A stretch of 64,000 nt of DNA from Collinsella sp. (GTDB lineage Bacteria > Actinomycetota > Coriobacteriia > Coriobacteriales > Coriobacteriaceae), in contig JAUMSH010000086.1 of NCBI GenBank assembly GCA_031292915.1, forward strand, positions 62,001 to 126,000. Direction: 5' to 3'. Under the pieces are notes generated by a model. The model worked only from the letters and a program-made list of their open reading frames with translations. It made no database searches and was not told the origin of the DNA. How positions within the stretch are numbered: position 1 is the stretch's first letter; every line of letters starts with the position of its first letter. The position numbers were made by a program, and so were the translations under genes. Positions 52,344 to 61,509 of this stretch are shown here, piece after piece.

Positions 52344-53261
52344 TTAGTTGGACTCGCCCACCAGGGCGCGGCAGAAATCTTTGGCGTTAAACTCCTGCAG
52401 GTCATCGACTTGCTCGCCCACGCCGATGCGCAGGATCGGGAGCTTGAGCTTCTCGGCCACGGCCATGGCGATACCGCCCTTAGCCGTGCCGTCGAGCTTA
52501 GTCATGATAATACCGTCCAGGCCCAGCGCCTCGTTAAACTCGAGCGCCTGGTTCAGACCGTTCTGACCTGTGGCGGCATCGATCACAAGCACGACCGAGA
52601 CCGGCATGGGACCGGCGGCCATATTGGCGGCGCGCTTACGGGTCACATTGACCACCTTGGCGAGCTCGCGCATGAGTTCGGGGCTCGTGTGCAGACGACC
52701 GGCGGTATCGATGAGCACCAGGTCGCTGCCGCGCTTATCGGCCTCGTCGAGCACGTCATAGCACACGCTCGCCGGATCGGAACCGCGGTCACGCTTGATA
52801 ACCGGTACGCCGGCACGCTGACCCCACACATCGAGCTGCTCGATAGCGGCGGCGCGGAAGGTGTCGGCCGAACCGATAACCACGTTCTTGCCGCGGGCGG
52901 CCATGGCGCTCGCAATCTTGCCGACCGTGGTGGTCTTGCCGGCGCCGTTGATACCGACAAACAGCACGCAGCTCGGCGTATCGGAAAACGGGTCGCGCTC
53001 AACAGGCACAAAATGGCCCTCGAGCTGCTCGGCCAGGGCGCGACGAAGCTGCGGGGCGGTCTTGAGGTTCTTCTTGGCGGCGACGTCACGCAGGTCATCG
53101 GAGACCTGAATGGCGACCTCGGCGCCCATGTCACCCATGACGAGGGTGTCCTCAAGATCCTCCCAAAAATCCTCGTCGACCTCACCGCCAAAGTAGAAGA
53201 CCTCGTTGAGGGCCTCGCGGCTGCGCTCAAGTCCGCGCGAGAGTGCGTCAAAGAATCCCAT
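52344..53261 (-). CDS. ftsY: Signal recognition particle receptor FtsY
   Basis: A 305-residue membrane-associated GTPase, the SRP receptor. It has GINGAGKTTTVGKIA, DTFRAAAIEQL, LIDTAGRLHTS and TKLDGTAKGG. The acidic A domain of longer FtsY proteins is absent; the N domain starts at once. The ATG overlaps the smc stop as TAATG, so smc, ftsY and ffh form one unit. Confidence 0.96.
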   Translation of the reverse strand: MGFFDALSRGLERSREALNEVFYFGGEVDEDFWEDLEDTLVMGDMGAEVAIQVSDDLRDVAAKKNLKTAPQLRRALAEQLEGHFVPVERDPFSDTPSCVLFVGINGAGKTTTVGKIASAMAARGKNVVIGSADTFRAAAIEQLDVWGQRAGVPVIKRDRGSDPASVCYDVLDEADKRGSDLVLIDTAGRLHTSPELMRELAKVVNVTRKRAANMAAGPMPVSVVLVIDAATGQNGLNQALEFNEALGLDGIIMTKLDGTAKGGIAMAVAEKLKLPILRIGVGEQVDDLQEFNAKDFCRALVGESN

Positions 53262-56200
53262 TATGCATTCACGACCTTTCCGGTTTCGCGATCGAGTTTT
53301 TGCGAGACGACGCGACTGACGCCGTCGGCTTGCATCGAGACGCCATAGAGGACGTCAGCGTCCTCCATAGTACGGCGCTGATGCGAGATTACCAAGAGCT
53401 GCGTATCGGAACGCAGCACATCGAGAGCACCGATGAGCTTGGACAGGTTGGCGTCGTCGAGCGCGGCCTCGACCTCGTCCAGCACATAGAACGGCACCGT
53501 GCGCGTACGGTATACGGCAAAGAGCAGAGCGAGCGCCGTCAGGCTCTTCTCGCCACCGGACATGAGCATCATCTTGGTGATACGCTTGCCGCGCGGCTGC
53601 GCCACGACCTCAATGCCCGTCTCGGCAGGATGCTCGGGATCGGTCATCTCAAGGTGAGCCTGACCACCCGGGAAGAGCATGGCGAAGATCTCGCGGAAGT
53701 TCGCGTCGACCTTCTCAAACGTCACCAGGAACGCCTTGCGCATCTTGCGGTCAATCGCCACGGTGATCTTGGTGAGCGCCTTGCGCGCGCTCTCCAGATC
53801 GGCCAGTTGCTCCTCGATGTAATCGGCGCGGCGCTTGAGCTGCTCGTACTCCTCCATGGCAACCTGGTTCACGGGGCCCAGATTGTTGATCTGGCGCACG
53901 AGTTGGTTGAGCTCGCGCTCGGCGGCGTCGCGGTCGGTGGGCGCCGGCAGCATGAGCGCTTCCTCGAGCACCGTGGTACCGTCAGCGGTGATGGCCTTGA
54001 TGGCAGCCTCGACCTGCACCTCGAGCTTGCCGCGCGCCACCTTGAACTCATTTTGCGTCGTGGCGGCAGCATCGACCCTCTCTTTGGCGCGGGCGACCTC
54101 GGTCTTGGCGTCCTCGATGGTCTTCTTAAGCGAAGCCGAGTCCGCCTCCTCAAGCGTTGCCTGATCGCGCAGGCGCGCAGCCCAGTCCGAGGCGCGCTCC
54201 AACAGGGCAGAATAGCGCTCGTGCATGGGATCGACGCGAAGGCGCAGCAGCTCAAGCGAGCGCGAGGCCTGGCGTGTTCCGCGGATACGGCGGTCGATGC
54301 CCTCCAGGCGATGCTCCAGGTCGGGCACGCGGCCCCTCAGAGAACGAAGACGCTCGCTCGTCTGGGCCAGGCGCACCTTGGCGTCGGCGAGCTTACCGGC
54401 TGCCTCAGAATCGTCACGGCGCACGCGATCGAGCTCGTCGTTGGCCTCGGCAATCTGCAAGCCTAAGTCGCTCGCCTGCGCACGGGACTCGTCACGCGAA
54501 CGAGTGAGCTCGTCCACGCGCGGACGTGCGGCACGAACGGCCTCTGCGGCCTGCTCGCGGCGCTTGGAAATGCGCACGCGCTCGACCTCGGCATTGTTGG
54601 CACTCTGCTCCAGGCGGCCGATCTCAGAGAGCAGCGAGCGGCGCTCGCCCTCAAGACGGGCAATCTCGCCGGCGGCATCGCCCTCGGCGGCGCGCGCCTC
54701 CTCGACGGCCGCATTGGCCTCGACGACCTGATCAGAAACATGCTCAAACGCGGCAGCAAGATCGGGCTCCAGGCCTTCCAGCTCGCGGATACGACGCTTG
54801 CGCTCCAGAGCGCCCGAAGCCTCGCCGGCATCAAGCCCCACGCGAACCAGGCCGCCGCAGGCAACACGTGCGCCATCGGGAGTCACATAGGTCACGCCAT
54901 CAACGACCGGCGCGGACAGCGCACAAGGCAAGTCATCGACCACGTAATAGCCGCCGAGCAATGCCTCGACGACCGGACCGTAGCCCGCACGCACGGACAG
55001 GCGATCAACAAGACGGGTACCGGCGGCACCTTCGGCGGCCGCAGAGCCGCTCACGCTGCGCGCCACCAGCAGCGCCTCACCCGAGGCCTTCTTCTGGTCC
55101 AAGGCAGCGCGACCGGCACGCTCAAGTGCGGCAGCGTTATCGAACAGCAGGGCATCGATATCGCCGGCGAGCAGCTGCTCAACCAGGCCCTCAAGCTCAC
55201 GCGGTGCCTCGAGTACATCGCCCAGACGGCCCGAAACATCATCGCCCAGCGCGCCCACCAGACGGCTTACGAGCGGCGAGCTGTCGGCCATGCGAGCATC
55301 GAGCTTCTTTTGGCTCGCGAGCTCCGAGCGCACCTCGGACAGTTTGTTGCGCGCCTCGCTCTCGCGGGCACGCAGGTCCTTGAGGGCAGAGCGTGCCGTC
55401 TCGGTGGCCTCGCGTGCATCGCTCTGGGCCTGACGAGCTGCCTCAAGGGCGCTCTCAAGATCCTCAGCACGGTCGCGGCGGCTCTCAAGCGATGCCGTGA
55501 CCTCCTCGAGCTGCTCATCGATCTGCTCCAGGCGCGAGGCATACATGTTGTCCTCGACCTCGGCATTGGAAAGCGAATCCTTTACCTTGGCAAGCTCGAG
55601 CGCAGCATTATCGGCCACACGCTGCACATCGCGCTGCTCGCGCGTAAGCTGCGAAATCTGGTTGTCGAGCGCCACGCGACGCTCGTGAAGCTCGGCGGCG
55701 GCAGGACCGGCGGCGTCAACGTCCTCCTGGGCCTGCATGTGCGCACCGGTCACTTCCTCGAGCTGGGCACGCGCATCCTCGAGCTCCTCGACCACGCGCC
55801 GGCGCTGATGCTCGGAGCTCGAGATCTGGCCGCGCATGTCGGACAGGCGCGACACCATGTTGTGGCCCTTTTCCTCGAGCAGGCGCATGTCGGAGTTAAT
55901 GCGACCGACCACGTCTTGCATATGGCGGCGCTGCTCGCCCAAGTCGCCCACAAACAGGCCCTTTTCCTCGAGCATAACTTGGAGTTTCTCGAGCTCGCGC
56001 TCTTTCTCGCCCAGGCGGTATTGCGCGAGCTCAAGCTCGGCAGCGCCCTCCTTGGAGCGGCTCTCCAGGTCGTTCCACTGCGATTGCAGTGAACGCAGCT
56101 CATCGACGGCCAGCATCTGCGTAAGCTCGTTCGCGCGCGAGGACAGCTCTTTGTACTTGCGCGCGCGATCGACCTGACGCTCCAGCGGTCGCAACTGACG

Positions 56201-56797
56201 GGCGATCTCCTTGTTGATATCGCGGGCACGGGTCAGGTGCTCGTCCATCGACTTGATCTTTTTGAGCGCACGCTCCTTGCGGCGCTTGTGTTTGGAGATG
56301 CCGGCGGCCTCCTCAATGAGGGCACGGCGCTCCTCGGGGCGGCTCTGCAAAATGGCATCGAGCTTGCCCTGGCTGATGATGGAATGCGTATCCTTGCCCA
56401 GTCCCGAATCGTGCAGGATATCCTGGATGTCCAACAGGCGGCACGGACTCGAGTTGATGAGGTACTCACTCTCGCCCGAGCGGTACATACGACGGGTGAT
56501 AGCCACCTCGTCAAAGTCGACGGGCAGCATATGGTCCGAATTGTCGAGCACCAGCGTGACCTCGGCCACGCCTACCGGCTTGCGCGCCGACGAGCCCGAG
56601 AAGATGACGTCTTCCATGGCCTGGCCGCGCAGCTGCTTGGCGCTCTGCTCGCCCAGAACCCACAGAATCGAGTCGGAGATGTTCGATTTTCCCGAGCCGT
56701 TGGGACCGACGATGACGGTCAGGCCCGGCTCAAACGTCATATGGGCGCGGTCGGCAAACGACTTGAACCCTTTGAGCGTGAGGGACTTGAGATACAC
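53261..56797 (-). CDS. smc: Chromosome segregation protein SMC
   Basis: An 1178-residue condensin ATPase. Walker A GPNGSGKSN is at residues 32-40; coiled coils run from about 165 to 490 and 680 to 1000 around a hinge (about 510-670, with DVSGRLGDVLEAPRELEGLVEQLL). The head closes with LMSGGEKSLTALALL and VLDEVEAALDDANL. The start is a GTG after GAGGA. ScpA and ScpB partners are not in the window. Confidence 0.96.
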   Translation of the reverse strand: MYLKSLTLKGFKSFADRAHMTFEPGLTVIVGPNGSGKSNISDSILWVLGEQSAKQLRGQAMEDVIFSGSSARKPVGVAEVTLVLDNSDHMLPVDFDEVAITRRMYRSGESEYLINSSPCRLLDIQDILHDSGLGKDTHSIISQGKLDAILQSRPEERRALIEEAAGISKHKRRKERALKKIKSMDEHLTRARDINKEIARQLRPLERQVDRARKYKELSSRANELTQMLAVDELRSLQSQWNDLESRSKEGAAELELAQYRLGEKERELEKLQVMLEEKGLFVGDLGEQRRHMQDVVGRINSDMRLLEEKGHNMVSRLSDMRGQISSSEHQRRRVVEELEDARAQLEEVTGAHMQAQEDVDAAGPAAAELHERRVALDNQISQLTREQRDVQRVADNAALELAKVKDSLSNAEVEDNMYASRLEQIDEQLEEVTASLESRRDRAEDLESALEAARQAQSDAREATETARSALKDLRARESEARNKLSEVRSELASQKKLDARMADSSPLVSRLVGALGDDVSGRLGDVLEAPRELEGLVEQLLAGDIDALLFDNAAALERAGRAALDQKKASGEALLVARSVSGSAAAEGAAGTRLVDRLSVRAGYGPVVEALLGGYYVVDDLPCALSAPVVDGVTYVTPDGARVACGGLVRVGLDAGEASGALERKRRIRELEGLEPDLAAAFEHVSDQVVEANAAVEEARAAEGDAAGEIARLEGERRSLLSEIGRLEQSANNAEVERVRISKRREQAAEAVRAARPRVDELTRSRDESRAQASDLGLQIAEANDELDRVRRDDSEAAGKLADAKVRLAQTSERLRSLRGRVPDLEHRLEGIDRRIRGTRQASRSLELLRLRVDPMHERYSALLERASDWAARLRDQATLEEADSASLKKTIEDAKTEVARAKERVDAAATTQNEFKVARGKLEVQVEAAIKAITADGTTVLEEALMLPAPTDRDAAERELNQLVRQINNLGPVNQVAMEEYEQLKRRADYIEEQLADLESARKALTKITVAIDRKMRKAFLVTFEKVDANFREIFAMLFPGGQAHLEMTDPEHPAETGIEVVAQPRGKRITKMMLMSGGEKSLTALALLFAVYRTRTVPFYVLDEVEAALDDANLSKLIGALDVLRSDTQLLVISHQRRTMEDADVLYGVSMQADGVSRVVSQKLDRETGKVVNA

Positions 56798-56807
56798 GGT
56801 TCCTCGC

Positions 56808-57533
56808 TTAAACAGGCTTCTTGTTCAGAATCACGCCGTTGGTGGTGTAACCCATGCGGTCGAGTGCCTCAAGCGCGGCAGCTCCCTCGGCCTCCTTCTT
56901 GGAGGAACCGGTGCCGCGGCCCCGGCGGATGCCGTCGATGAGCACCACAGCGGTAAAGGTGGGCGCATGCGCGGGGCCCTCGGAGCCGACCAGCTTATAC
57001 GCGGGAGGCTCGTGGCCGTCGGCCTGCACGCACTCCTGCAAGAACGACTTAGGGTTCGCGGGATGCTCGGCACGCTCGGAAGCCAGGTGCGGCTTGAGTG
57101 TACGGTGGATAAACTCCGCCGCCGCATCCCAGCCGGCATCCAGGTACAGGGCGCCCACGAGCGACTCGTAGACGTTCTCGAGCGCCGAGTGCAGACCGCG
57201 CGCGCCCGTGCCGGTCTCGGAGGCACCAAAGATGATGATGTCGTCGATGCCCAGCTCATGGGACACCTCGGACAGCGTGGCGCCCGAGACGAGCGACACC
57301 TTCAGGCGCGTAAGCTTGCCCTCGTCAAACTCCGGATAGGACTCGAAGAGCGAGCGGGCAACCACGGCGCCCAAAATGGAATCGCCCAAAAACTCAAGGC
57401 GCTCATAGCTCGCCGAAACGGGCTGACCCTCCACGGCAGAGGGGTGCGTGAGCGCCGCGCGCAACAGCACCTTGTTATTGAACTCGTGGCCCAGGATTTC
57501 CTGGGCGCGCGCGAGTCGTTGAGATAAAGCCAA
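56808..57533 (-). CDS. rnc: Ribonuclease III
   Basis: A 241-residue double-strand RNA endonuclease for rRNA and mRNA processing. The signature YERLEFLGDSILGAVVA and the second acidic site in ALYLDAGWDAA are present; the dsRBD lies at about 160-235 (KSFLQECVQADGHEPPAYKL, GSSKKEAEGAAALEAL). A TTG start at 57533 is supported by AAGGAGG 9 bases upstream, which overlaps the acpP end. Confidence 0.94.
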   Translation of the reverse strand: MALSQRLARAQEILGHEFNNKVLLRAALTHPSAVEGQPVSASYERLEFLGDSILGAVVARSLFESYPEFDEGKLTRLKVSLVSGATLSEVSHELGIDDIIIFGASETGTGARGLHSALENVYESLVGALYLDAGWDAAAEFIHRTLKPHLASERAEHPANPKSFLQECVQADGHEPPAYKLVGSEGPAHAPTFTAVVLIDGIRRGRGTGSSKKEAEGAAALEALDRMGYTTNGVILNKKPV

Positions 57534-57536
57534 GAC

Positions 57537-57779
57537 TTAGGCCTCCTTGGCGTTTTCAATAGCGTCGACAGCGTCGGCGACAGAGTTGAGCGACAACAGG
57601 GTCTCGTCATCGATTTCGAGGTCGAACTCGTCCTCGATGGCCGTCACCAGCTGCAGGCGCTCGAGCGAATCGGCATCGAGATCGTCAAAAGTGGTCTCGT
57701 CGCTAATGTCGGCGACATCGACGCCCAGCACGTCAGCGGCGACTTCGGCGATCTTATCGAAGATTTCGGAGCGGTCCAT
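57537..57779 (-). CDS. acpP: Acyl carrier protein
   Basis: An 80-residue acidic carrier for fatty acid synthesis. Serine 38 in DADSLERLQL is the phosphopantetheine attachment site. GAGAGGA precedes the ATG. It lies between plsX and rnc, as in many Gram-positives. Confidence 0.96.
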   Translation of the reverse strand: MDRSEIFDKIAEVAADVLGVDVADISDETTFDDLDADSLERLQLVTAIEDEFDLEIDDETLLSLNSVADAVDAIENAKEA

Positions 57780-57903
57780 AGCGCTTCCTCTCGTATTGCG
57801 TGAACATCAACGCGCTGGTGCCGCAAGTGCAGCACCAAGACACGGTTTTGATTCTACCCCACGACGAAGGCCGCGAGGCACATAACGGCGCTCTAACTCG
57901 CTC

Positions 57904-58923
57904 CTACAAAACGATGCCGTCCATAGAGTTGGCGACGTTCTCGACAAGCCCGGCGCGCACGGCCTCCGCCGCGGCGAGCGTACCGTTTTTGACGGCCTCG
58001 ACCGAGGTGGCACCGTGGCCGATCAGGACCACGCCACGCAGGCCCAGCAGAATGGCGCCGCCCTTAGCATCGCCCGAGAGCTTTGCCTTGATCTCGCGCA
58101 TCTGCTTTTTGATGAGCAACGCGGCGATCTTGGTGCCCAGCGAAGCCATAAAGGCACCCTTGAGCTCTTGCAGCAAAAACTTAGCGGCGCCCTCGGTCGC
58201 CTTGAGCGCGATGTTGCCCGACATGCCATCGGCAACGACGACGTCAAAGTTGCCCGAGGTCAGGTCAGTGCCCTCGCAGTTGCCCACAAAGCCGGGAACG
58301 GAGGCCTTCATGGCAGGGAAGCACGCTTTGGTAAAGTTGGAGCCCTTCTCATCCTCGGTGCCGTTGCCGAGCAGACCGACGCGGGGATGCTCAATGCCCA
58401 AGACGACGCGCGCATAGGCGCTACCCATCTGGGCAAAACGCACCATGTCGTCGACCTCGACATCGGGGTTGGCGCCCATGTCGCACAGGACCGTCAGGCC
58501 GCCGGCGCGGTTGGGCAGTGCATTGGTGAGGCACGGACGCACCGGCTGCTTCTTGCCCTCGGCCTGATACCTAAATGGCGTCACATAGGCGGTAGCGGCA
58601 GCGGTCATGGCGCCGGTGGAGCCGGCAGAGAAGAACGCATCCGCGTTACCCTTCTTGATAGCGCGGCAGGCAAGTACGATCGAGGACTTGCGCTTGGTCA
58701 TCACGGCTCGAATGGGATCGTCATCCATGGCGATGACATCGGGCGCCTCCAAGGCCTCAACGCGAGCGTGAGCCGCGGCAAAGGGGTTCACGATCTCTGC
58801 GGGACCGACGGCCAAGACCTCGATATCGGGATCCGCCGTAAGCGCCGCCTCGATACCGTCGAGGACAACCTGAGGCTTCTCGTCTCCGCCCACAACGTCT
58901 ACACAAACGCGAACGTTACTCAT
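57904..58923 (-). CDS. plsX: Phosphate acyltransferase PlsX
   Basis: A 339-residue enzyme that turns acyl-ACP into acyl-phosphate for phospholipid synthesis. It carries CVDVVGGDEKPQVVLDG (the usual DAMGGD is DVVGGD), FSAGSTGAM, DMGANPDVEV and LLGNGTEDEKG. The ATG at 58923 is 7 bases from AAGGAG; the ATG two codons before is too close. It follows rpmF and precedes acpP. Confidence 0.95.
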   Translation of the reverse strand: MSNVRVCVDVVGGDEKPQVVLDGIEAALTADPDIEVLAVGPAEIVNPFAAAHARVEALEAPDVIAMDDDPIRAVMTKRKSSIVLACRAIKKGNADAFFSAGSTGAMTAAATAYVTPFRYQAEGKKQPVRPCLTNALPNRAGGLTVLCDMGANPDVEVDDMVRFAQMGSAYARVVLGIEHPRVGLLGNGTEDEKGSNFTKACFPAMKASVPGFVGNCEGTDLTSGNFDVVVADGMSGNIALKATEGAAKFLLQELKGAFMASLGTKIAALLIKKQMREIKAKLSGDAKGGAILLGLRGVVLIGHGATSVEAVKNGTLAAAEAVRAGLVENVANSMDGIVL

Positions 58924-58940
58924 ATACATGCTCCTTATAC

Positions 58941-58970
58941 AAAAATGGCCGACTCATTGAGCCGGCCATT
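58941..58970 (-). terminator. Hairpin between rpmF and plsX
   Basis: AATGGCCGGCTC and the return strand ending GGCCATT form a stem on the minus strand followed by TTTTGTATAAGG. It may attenuate transcription between the ribosomal protein gene and plsX. Confidence 0.7.
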
Positions 58971-59010
58971 GTGGTTCCAGTTGGAACGGCATCGCATCCA
59001 GAGTATACAG

Positions 59011-59190
59011 TTACTCGGTAACGATAACCTCGCGGTCCTTGTAGAAACCGCAGCTGGGGCACACGTGGTGCGGGAGCTTGACAGCACCGCAACGGGGGCA
59101 CGTGGACTGAGCCGCAGCCGAGATCTTCATGTTGGCGGAACGGCGGGTGTGTGTGCGGATACGACCCTGCTTTTGTTTAGGTACGGGCAT
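59011..59190 (-). CDS. rpmF: 50S ribosomal protein L32
   Basis: A 59-residue basic protein. It begins MPVPKQKQGRIRTHTRRSAN and carries two CxxC pairs (STCPRCGAV and HHVCPSCGFY), the zinc form of L32. AAGGAAGG lies just before the ATG at 59190. It follows the DUF177 gene by about 65 bases and precedes plsX, the classic DUF177-rpmF-plsX order. Confidence 0.96.
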   Translation of the reverse strand: MPVPKQKQGRIRTHTRRSANMKISAAAQSTCPRCGAVKLPHHVCPSCGFYKDREVIVTE

Positions 59191-59254
59191 AGTGACCTTC
59201 CTTATGAACTATCCAGTGTGGCGATTACGCGCAAGTAGCGATACTACCACAGTT

Positions 59255-59809
59255 TTACTCGTCAAGCTTGAGATTCTTCAATGCTGCAAATGGATTTTCC
59301 GTGGCAGCGGCCCATTCGGCCTCTGCTTGAGCGGCGCAATCGCATTGCTCGACGTTGAGATTGATGCCGCAGGTGGGGCACAGGCCGCGACAATCGGGCT
59401 TGCACAGGACAACGAACGGCGTGTCCATGACGACCGCGTCGTTGATGGGCTCGCCCAAATCGACGATGCGATCCTCGCCCAGCAACTCATAGCCGTCTTC
59501 GTAGGCCTCGGGGTCCTCGGGCTCGTTAAAGAGATAGAATTCCTCAATCTCACCGGCGATATCAAACGAAGCGGGCTCCAGGCAACGGTCGCACTCACCG
59601 GTTGCGTGCGCGCGGACCATGCCCGTAAGCAGAACACCGGTGCCGGCATTGGTAAAGACCACGTCGTAGTCAATGCCGTCCTGCAGCTGGTACTCCTTCT
59701 CGCCCACCGTATAGGTGGCGACATCGACCTTGCCGGTCAGCGGATACGAGTCTCCGGGAAACTCGAGCTGCTCGGAAAGATCGACGGTAACGCTCGGGAA
59801 CTCAGCCAT
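59255..59809 (-). CDS. DUF177 (YceD-like) protein
   Basis: A 184-residue protein of the YceD/DUF177 family, linked to 23S rRNA or L32 accumulation in plants and bacteria. CDRCLEPASFDIAGEIEEFYLF and a CKPDCRGLCPTCGINLN zinc-type end are typical. The ATG shares a base with the upstream stop (TAATG), and rpmF follows, so coupling with ribosomal protein synthesis is likely. Confidence 0.9.
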   Translation of the reverse strand: MAEFPSVTVDLSEQLEFPGDSYPLTGKVDVATYTVGEKEYQLQDGIDYDVVFTNAGTGVLLTGMVRAHATGECDRCLEPASFDIAGEIEEFYLFNEPEDPEAYEDGYELLGEDRIVDLGEPINDAVVMDTPFVVLCKPDCRGLCPTCGINLNVEQCDCAAQAEAEWAAATENPFAALKNLKLDE

Positions 59810-60306
59810 TACCACTGACCGTTCTGCTGGGCGGCACCCTCGTTGAGCTGCTGACGGCAACGGGTCACCGTACCGGTCAGGCTCTTGAGGTTCTCCTCGA
59901 GGTGCGTAAAGACCTGCTCGGCGTAATCCTCGGCGGCATAGCGCGTCTCGCGTTCATACTGCTGGGCACGGTCGCGGATATCGTCGGCCTGCTGCTGCGC
60001 TAAGCGGACGATTTCCTGCTCACCGGCAATGGTGAGGGCCTGCTGCTGAGCATCGGCGATGATGGAATCGGCCTGAGCGGCGGCGGAAGCCATAAGCTCC
60101 TCGCGCTCCTTGAGGATACGGCGGGACTTCTGCCATTCCTCGGGATAGCTCATGCGGATCTCGTCGAGGATGTTAAAGAAGACGTCGGCGTCGATAACCT
60201 TCATCTGGGCGTTCTTGCCGAACGGCGTCTTAGCCTCTTCGATGAGCCCCTCGAGCTCGTCGACAAGACTCACGATCCTGTCGCCAGGAAAATTCTCGCC
60301 CGGCAT
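59809..60306 (-). CDS. SepIVA/DivIVA-like coiled-coil protein
   Basis: A 165-residue, mostly helical protein. IVSLVDELEGLIEEAK and DADVFFNILDEIRMSYPEEW open it, and a long charged coiled coil (ILKEREELMASAAAQADSII, then QQQADDIRDRAQQYERETRY) follows. By position between coaD and DUF177 and by composition it resembles mycobacterial SepIVA (Rv2927c), a DivIVA-type septation protein; this is inference. AAAGGAG precedes the ATG at 60306. Confidence 0.7.
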   Translation of the reverse strand: MPGENFPGDRIVSLVDELEGLIEEAKTPFGKNAQMKVIDADVFFNILDEIRMSYPEEWQKSRRILKEREELMASAAAQADSIIADAQQQALTIAGEQEIVRLAQQQADDIRDRAQQYERETRYAAEDYAEQVFTHLEENLKSLTGTVTRCRQQLNEGAAQQNGQW

Positions 60307-60374
60307 CCGGTCTCCTTTCATAGGTAACATATCATCGTGTTAGTTTACCACATGCCACCAGGCATTAAAAAACG

Positions 60375-60872
60375 TCACGAAAAGCGATGTTTGAGCGCCT
60401 TGACCACATTGGGCGGAACAAAATTAGAGACGTCGCTACCAAGCGAGGCAATCTGGCGAACCACCGAGCTCGAGATATAGCCGTACTGCGGCGCACTCAT
60501 GACAAAGATGGACTCCAGCTCGTTATCCAGGCGGTAGTTGAGGTCGGCCTGCTGCAGCTCGTACTCAAAGTCGGTCATGGCACGCAGACCCTTGACCACG
60601 GCTCCTGCTCCCTGTTCGCGGGCAAAATCGACCAAGAGGCCGGTGAAGGGCAGCACCTCGACGCCGTCAATATCGCCGAGCGCCTCACGGGCCAGCGCCA
60701 CGCGCTCGTCAAGCATAAACGTGGTGCCGACGCCGTTTTTGCCCTGCGATTCGGCCACGGCGACGATCACGCTGGGAAAGATGCGGCGGGCGCGGCGGAT
60801 GACATCGATATGGCCAAACGTGATGGGATCGAAGGTGCCCGGGACGATTACGCGGTTAATGGTGTCACTCAT
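60375..60872 (-). CDS. coaD: Phosphopantetheine adenylyltransferase
   Basis: A 165-residue enzyme of coenzyme A synthesis joining ATP and phosphopantetheine. It has VPGTFDPITFGHIDVIRRA (the T/HxGH nucleotide motif), VVKGLRAMTDFEYELQQADLN and YISSSVVRQIASLG. The ATG at 60872 has GGAGG upstream and overlaps the end of rsmD by 8 bases, the usual rsmD-coaD pair. Confidence 0.96.
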   Translation of the reverse strand: MSDTINRVIVPGTFDPITFGHIDVIRRARRIFPSVIVAVAESQGKNGVGTTFMLDERVALAREALGDIDGVEVLPFTGLLVDFAREQGAGAVVKGLRAMTDFEYELQQADLNYRLDNELESIFVMSAPQYGYISSSVVRQIASLGSDVSNFVPPNVVKALKHRFS

Positions 60873-61509
60873 GGGCGTCCTCCAAAGGCGCATCCTCGTC
60901 ATTGTCGCTGTCGTCGGCATTGTCGGCCCCGTTCGTGGCCGACCAGCGCAGCAAGTCAACCGAAGTTATGCCATAGCGCTTCTCCCGCATGGTCTCAAAA
61001 CCAGCTGGATGAGCGCCCGTATCGGCCGCGGCGTGCTCAAAGAGCGCGTAGGCACCCTGCGCCAGCAAGCCTTGCTGAGCTAGGTTCTGTAGCAACTCCT
61101 CGACCGGCTCAGCACCAAAAGCATAGGGCGGGTCGAGCAGAACCAGGTCAAAGGGACCGCCCGGCACGCGGCCGCGCGAAGCGCTTGCCAGCACGTCGCC
61201 CGTCACCACGCGCCAGCGTGCACGGTCGCGGCAGAGCGACTCGATATTCTTGGTAATCAGACGAGCAGCGTTGCGATCGATCTCGAATGTGGTGAGCGAG
61301 CGGGCACCACGCGAGAGCATCTCGATGCCCAAGGCGCCGGAGCCGCCAAAAGCATCCAGCACGCGGACCTCGTCCAGATCGAAGTCGAATGCCGACATGA
61401 CCATAGATACGCACGCCTCGCGCACGCGATCGGTCGTGGGGCGGGTGACATCGCGACCACGGGGCTCCTCGATCTTACGACCGCGCCATTCGCCGCCGAT
61501 GATTCTCAT
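60865..61509 (-). CDS. rsmD: 16S rRNA (guanine966-N2)-methyltransferase RsmD
   Basis: A 214-residue methyltransferase. MRIIGGEWRGRKIEEPRG, the SAM motif VLDAFGGSGALGIEMLSRG and the catalytic LVLLDPPYAFG are diagnostic. The acidic tail (NADDSDNDEDAP) is extra. It overlaps recG as ATGA. Confidence 0.94.
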   Translation of the reverse strand: MRIIGGEWRGRKIEEPRGRDVTRPTTDRVREACVSMVMSAFDFDLDEVRVLDAFGGSGALGIEMLSRGARSLTTFEIDRNAARLITKNIESLCRDRARWRVVTGDVLASASRGRVPGGPFDLVLLDPPYAFGAEPVEELLQNLAQQGLLAQGAYALFEHAAADTGAHPAGFETMREKRYGITSVDLLRWSATNGADNADDSDNDEDAPLEDAHE

